A stretch of 64,000 nt of DNA from Bifidobacterium vansinderenii (lineage in GTDB: Bacteria; Actinomycetota; Actinomycetes; Actinomycetales; Bifidobacteriaceae), in assembly GCF_002234915.1 (NCBI RefSeq), contig NZ_NEWD01000007.1:186001-250000 (forward strand), read 5' to 3'. Made by a program: the position numbers and the translations under genes. The notes under the pieces are model-generated. The model saw only the letters and a program-made list of their open reading frames with translations, had not been told where the DNA came from and did no database searches. This document shows, one piece after another, positions 60,446 to 64,000 of this stretch. Every line of letters begins with the position of its first letter. The first letter of the stretch is position 1.

Positions 60446-61222
60446 TCATTCGCCGAGCAACGTATGCGACAGCGCCATGATCCGCGGATCATGATCGGAG
60501 TTCGACAACTCCACCGTGCCCGCATGCCGTTCGTCGGCCAGCGCGCCCAACGATTCGAGAATGACCTCCAGATGGTTCACCGTGCCCGCATTGCCGTCGA
60601 TGATGGCGGTGCCCTCCGGCAGCAGCTCGCGGAAATAGTCGCGATAGAACACGAAGTGCGTGCAGCCGAGCACCACGCTGTCGATGGCGTGCAGATCGTA
60701 CCGGTCGAAATAGCCGTGCAGCGTGTTCATCACCAGATCATGATCGTCCAGATGCCCGGATTCCACGATGCGCACCAGATCGGGGCACGGCTGCTTGAAG
60801 ATCTCATGATCGTCGTCGAAGCGCTGAACCAGACGTTCGAACTTGCGTTCCCGCAGCGTCAACGGCGTGGCCGCCACGATGACGTGCTGACGGACGCCGT
60901 GGCCACGGTCGCAGGCCACCTTGAGCGCCGGCTCCATGCCGATGATCGGGATCGCGTAGCGCGCTCGCAGATCGTTGACCGCCGCCGACGTGGCCGTGTT
61001 GCACGCCACGACGATGGCCTTGACGCCCTGATCGACGAACCGGTCGCAGATGTCGAAGCAGAATCCCTTGATCTGCTCCGGTTCGCGGGTGCCGTACGGC
61101 GCGTGCGCGCTGTCGCCGAAATACAACACGGATTCGTTCGGCAGATCGCGCCTGATCTGCCTGACCACGGAAAGACCGCCAAGACCGGAATCAAACACTC
61201 CGATGGGTGCGTTCGACGTCAT
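60446..61222 (-). CDS. murI: Glutamate racemase
   Basis: This enzyme makes D-glutamate for peptidoglycan by converting L-glutamate without a cofactor. The 258-residue protein has [17 protein letters not shown] at the start and [18 protein letters not shown]. The two catalytic cysteines are in [11 protein letters not shown] (Cys74) and [15 protein letters not shown] (about 188). [12 protein letters not shown] completes the glutamate site. The ATG after AAGGAGTTGG is the best start. It is divergent from dapF, so the two peptidoglycan-precursor genes share a 97-base promoter region. Confidence 0.96.
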   Translation of the reverse strand: MTSNAPIGVFDSGLGGLSVVRQIRRDLPNESVLYFGDSAHAPYGTREPEQIKGFCFDICDRFVDQGVKAIVVACNTATSAAVNDLRARYAIPIIGMEPALKVACDRGHGVRQHVIVAATPLTLRERKFERLVQRFDDDHEIFKQPCPDLVRIVESGHLDDHDLVMNTLHGYFDRYDLHAIDSVVLGCTHFVFYRDYFRELLPEGTAIIDGNAGTVNHLEVILESLGALADERHAGTVELSNSDHDPRIMALSHTLLGE

Positions 61223-61319
61223 GTTCCAACTCCTTTTCCGCCGTGCGGCACGAACACTCACACCATAGCGTAGTCTCCCGCATTCGGTTCGTCTGTTCAC
61301 TGCCATACCCTTGGGTGTC

Positions 61320-62240
61320 ATGAGCATTCCACAGATTGTTTACAAGGGCCATGGCACCGGCAACGACTTCGTGATGTACGCCGACCCGGATGGCGTGTAC
61401 GAGCCGACCGAGGACGAGATCCGCTTCCTTGACGACCGTCACTTCGGCGTGGGTGGCGACGGTCTGCTGCGACTGACCCACCCGCGCTTCGTCGCCGATC
61501 TGAGCGCGCAGCAGGTGACCGACCTCGAGGCGGCGGGCGCCGAATGGTTCATGGACTATCGCAACGCCGACGGCTCGCTGGCCGAGATGTGCGGCAACGG
61601 CACGCGCGCCACCGCGCTGTTCGCGCAGCGCCTCGGATACATGGACGCCCCCGGCGGTGAGCCGCTGCGCCTCGGCACGCGTGCCGGTGTGAAGGTGCTT
61701 ACCTCGCTCGGTGAGGTGCCCGGACTGGGACGTAACGTGTTCCGCATCGACATGGGTGCGTGGAAGGCGGGCGAGTCCCGTGCCTTCACGGTGACGATCC
61801 CCGATCACGACGGCTCCGCCAAGGGCACGTTCGTGGACATGGGTAATCCGCATGTGGTGGCCGTGCTCGAGGACAGGACCGGCCGCGGCCTCGCCGACGA
61901 TGCGACCCTGCCCGGCGTGGACGATCTGGACCTCACCCGCAAGCCCGTGGTCGACCCCGTGCTCGAATCCGATCAGAACGCCGAATTCGTGCGCGTGGAC
62001 GAGATCGACGACGAACACGGCACCGGACGTGCCTTCATGCGCGTCAACGAGCGCGGCGTGGGCGAGACGCTGTCCTGCGGCACCGGCCTGTGCGCCACGG
62101 CCGTGACCCTGCGCAAGCTCACCGGCATCGGCGACTGGACCATCACCGTGCGCGGCGGCACCCTGCGCGTGGTCGTGGACGACGTGCACGTGGAGCTCAC
62201 CGGCGATGCCGCGATCGTGGGCAAGGTGGAGCTGCTGTAA
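61320..62240 (+). CDS. dapF: Diaminopimelate epimerase
   Basis: DapF converts LL- to meso-diaminopimelate, the last steps to lysine and, in some bacteria, the peptidoglycan cross-link. The 306-residue protein has [16 protein letters not shown] at the start and the two proton-shuttle cysteines in [12 protein letters not shown] and [14 protein letters not shown]. Between them are [20 protein letters not shown] and [10 protein letters not shown] loop ([20 protein letters not shown]) is longer than in E. coli DapF. The ATG at 61320 is chosen; a TTG three codons earlier is possible and the ribosome site is weak for both. It is divergent from murI. Confidence 0.94.
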   Translation: MSIPQIVYKGHGTGNDFVMYADPDGVYEPTEDEIRFLDDRHFGVGGDGLLRLTHPRFVADLSAQQVTDLEAAGAEWFMDYRNADGSLAEMCGNGTRATALFAQRLGYMDAPGGEPLRLGTRAGVKVLTSLGEVPGLGRNVFRIDMGAWKAGESRAFTVTIPDHDGSAKGTFVDMGNPHVVAVLEDRTGRGLADDATLPGVDDLDLTRKPVVDPVLESDQNAEFVRVDEIDDEHGTGRAFMRVNERGVGETLSCGTGLCATAVTLRKLTGIGDWTITVRGGTLRVVVDDVHVELTGDAAIVGKVELL

Positions 62241-62279
62241 AGGCTGCTGTAGAAACTACGGAACGTTGAGAAACATGAC

Positions 62280-62318
62280 GAGGCCCGGCAGATCGGTTCA
62301 CATGATCTGCCGGGCCTC
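62280..62318. terminator. Hairpin between convergent dapF and the PHP gene
   Basis: GAGGCCCGGCAGATC pairs perfectly with GATCTGCCGGGCCTC around a nine-base loop. It sits midway between the two stop codons and probably ends both transcripts, although there is no T-run. Confidence 0.75.
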
Positions 62319-62354
62319 GATGATGATGATCGCCCGTTCGGGCGTTCGCGCCGC

Positions 62355-63227
62355 CTAGTCGATCAGTCCGATCGCGCCGCGGTCCGCGATCTGCGCCACC
62401 ACGTCGTCGCTGGTGACGTTTTCGCCCATGATGTTCGGCTTGCCCGACGCCCCATGCCAGTCCGAGCCGCCTGTGGCGAGCAGATGCAGGTCGGCGGCCA
62501 AGCCAAGCAGACGCTGCTGCTGTTCGGGGGAGTTGTCGCGGTGAAACACCTCAAGACCATCCAGGCCGGCCGCGGCAAGATCGGCGATGTTCTGGTCGGA
62601 CAGGATGTTCTTGTTGCGCGACGTGGCGGCAGGATGGGCGATGATGCTCACGCCGCCGGCGTGCTTCACCGCCTCCACCACGGTCTTCGCGCTCGGCGAA
62701 ACAATCGGCACATAATACGGGCCGTTCTTGTTGATCGTCTTGGCGAACGCCTCCGAACGTGTGGCGAAGAAGCCCATCGATACCATGGCGTCGGCGATAT
62801 GCGGGCGTCCGATGGTGGTGCGTTCGCCTTCCTTGACCTGATGGACGACGTCGTCCCAGGTGATCGGGAAGTCGGCGGACAGGTTCTCCACCATCTTCTT
62901 CATGCGGCGCACGCGATTCGTACGCGTGGTCTCGAACAGCTTGCACAGCACCTCGTCCTCGGGCGAGTACAGGAATCCGAGCATGTGCACGCAGATGCCG
63001 TCCACGTCGGCGGTGATCTCGGTGCCGCGCATGAGCGGAACGCCGTGTTCGCGGCTCGCGGCGACGGCCTCGTCCCATCCGGCCCACGTGTCGTGGTCGG
63101 CGATGCCCACGCCATGGAGGCCCCGGCGCTTCGCCTCCAGAATCAGGCCCTCCGGGGTTTCCGTGCCGTCGGAGTACGCGGTGTGGCAGTGCAGGTCCCA
63201 GCCGGGAATGGATTCGTTAGCAGTCAT
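62355..63227 (-). CDS. PHP-domain phosphoesterase (nucleotide/RNase AM-like)
   Basis: A 290-residue metal-dependent phosphoesterase of the PHP family. The first motif DLHCHTAYSDGTETPEGLI supplies two metal histidines. GIADHDTWAGWDEAV is the second, MRGTEITADVDGICVHML the third, SIIAHPAATSR the fourth, and ATGGSDWHG the last. This order matches the YciV/TrpH group, which degrades short RNA or 3',5'-bisphosphates. It has no polymerase domains. The start is the ATG before SDSYDHM-like sequence at 63227; longer frames run into the divergent promoter. It is convergent with dapF and divergent from the VKOR-like gene. Confidence 0.88.
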   Translation of the reverse strand: MTANESIPGWDLHCHTAYSDGTETPEGLILEAKRRGLHGVGIADHDTWAGWDEAVAASREHGVPLMRGTEITADVDGICVHMLGFLYSPEDEVLCKLFETTRTNRVRRMKKMVENLSADFPITWDDVVHQVKEGERTTIGRPHIADAMVSMGFFATRSEAFAKTINKNGPYYVPIVSPSAKTVVEAVKHAGGVSIIAHPAATSRNKNILSDQNIADLAAAGLDGLEVFHRDNSPEQQQRLLGLAADLHLLATGGSDWHGASGKPNIMGENVTSDDVVAQIADRGAIGLID

Positions 63228-63302
63228 ATGACTATCGTAAGCTGAGTGCGGCATATGTGCGTGCCACGTCGTCGGCGCGCGGTATGCGTGTCTTGATTTT
63301 TC

Positions 63303-63980
63303 ATGTCGAAGCAGGGGGAAACCACCGTCATGGTTGCAAGCGAATATCTTGGCGCGCCTCGGGGGCGTCGTCATACGGCCGGCTGGACGTATCTGATTAT
63401 GCTGCTGGCATCGGTGGTGGCGCTTGTCGTGTCGTTCGTGCTGTCTGCGGAGACGCTGCAGCTGGCGAGGGATCCGGGCAGTAAGCTCGACTGCGATCTC
63501 AACGCCGTGGTCTCCTGCTCCACCGTGGCGCAGAGCTGGCAGGCGGAGATCATCAAGTTCAACGGATTGAGTTATCCGAACGCGTTCTTCGGCATCGCCG
63601 CCGAGTCGGTGTTCGTCACCGTCGCGGTGATCGGTCTGATCCGCGTGGCGGTGCCGCGTTGGTTCGCCGTATGCACGTGGCTGGGCGGGCTTGCAGCGCT
63701 GATGTACGCCTACTGGCTGTTCACGCAGTCGGTGTTCGTGATCTACGCGCTGTGCCCGTGGTGTCTGGTGCTCATGTTCTCCACGACGATCCAGTTCATG
63801 GCGTTGACGCATGCGAGCGTGGTGGTGCAGGATCTGCCGCGGCTGGACGGACGGTTCGGATCGCTTCGTCGCGGTCTTGACTCGTATTACCGTCTCAATG
63901 CGGATCTTATGGTCGATGTGGTGTGGGTGCTGGCGCTGGTCGCCATCATCGTGGTGAAAGAGGGCCCGGCCCTGTTCTAG
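63303..63980 (+). CDS. Vitamin-K-epoxide-reductase-family membrane protein
   Basis: A 225-residue membrane protein of the VKOR family, which reoxidises a DsbA-like partner to build disulfide bonds outside the cell. Four to five membrane helices start at WTYLIMLLASVVALVVSFVL. Two cysteine pairs are present as in the family: loop cysteines 64 and 72 (LDCDLNAVVSCS) and the redox pair CPWC (151 and 154) in the last helices. A fifth helix (VWVLALVAIIVV) follows. The start ATG is used with a weak ribosome site; an alternative ATG lies ten codons downstream. No thioredoxin partner is encoded in the window. Twenty bases follow to the window end. Confidence 0.85.
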   Translation: MSKQGETTVMVASEYLGAPRGRRHTAGWTYLIMLLASVVALVVSFVLSAETLQLARDPGSKLDCDLNAVVSCSTVAQSWQAEIIKFNGLSYPNAFFGIAAESVFVTVAVIGLIRVAVPRWFAVCTWLGGLAALMYAYWLFTQSVFVIYALCPWCLVLMFSTTIQFMALTHASVVVQDLPRLDGRFGSLRRGLDSYYRLNADLMVDVVWVLALVAIIVVKEGPALF

Positions 63981-64000
63981 GGGCAGAAGGCGGCGGCTCC

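Overview
The window looks like a stretch of Bifidobacterium chromosome. The evidence is the high GC content and the gene families: an eukaryote-like isoleucyl-tRNA synthetase behind an actinobacterial-type T-box, anaerobic ribonucleotide reductase nrdD/nrdG, a fused cas4-cas1 gene, a chromosomal TetM-like GTPase, FetAB, an NADH oxidase and an IS1249-type element. No species can be named from the sequence alone.

Layout. 1-5 kb: the end of a glycosyltransferase, tRNA-His, exonuclease VII (xseA, xseB), then nrdD and nrdG with two NrdR-like boxes upstream. 6.7-11.8 kb: one very large iron-sulfur protein of the 2-hydroxyacyl-CoA dehydratase activase family. 12.2-16.8 kb: a self-contained MarR regulator and heterodimeric ABC exporter operon with two palindromic operators around its promoter. 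17-23 kb: a subtype I-G (formerly I-U) CRISPR-Cas locus that has lost much of its interference module: cas3 lacks its N-terminal half and no cas7/csb1 or cas5-6/csb2 is present, while cas4-cas1, cas2 and a seven-repeat array remain. 23.2-25.5 kb: a small accessory patch in which an IS1249-like element with an 8-bp target duplication has split one of two paralogous genes for small acidic proteins. 25.7-29.7 kb: an unknown protein and a cell-wall-anchored surface protein.

30-46 kb: ileS, the TetM-like GTPase, tRNA-Ala, a two-component system, a DedA protein, fetAB, a TetR regulator, proC, an esterase, an M20 amidohydrolase and metY. 46.7-57.9 kb: a glyoxalase-fold protein, a second ProC-like protein, a uroporphyrinogen-decarboxylase-fold protein, a branched-chain amino acid ABC transporter in which both permeases and both ATPases are fused, an SDR enzyme, an acetyltransferase and metB. 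58-64 kb: NADH oxidase, patatin-like hydrolase, murI, dapF, a PHP phosphoesterase and a VKOR-family protein.

The metabolic genes lean towards sulfur amino acids (metY, metB), amino-acid uptake, peptidoglycan precursors (murI, dapF) and anaerobic or redox life (nrdDG, nox, VKOR). Intergenic regions are unusually rich in inverted repeats. One GC-rich family based on CTCCCTC or CTCCCCTC cores recurs at least seven times, and several other elements share a paired-arm design with a different sequence at each locus.
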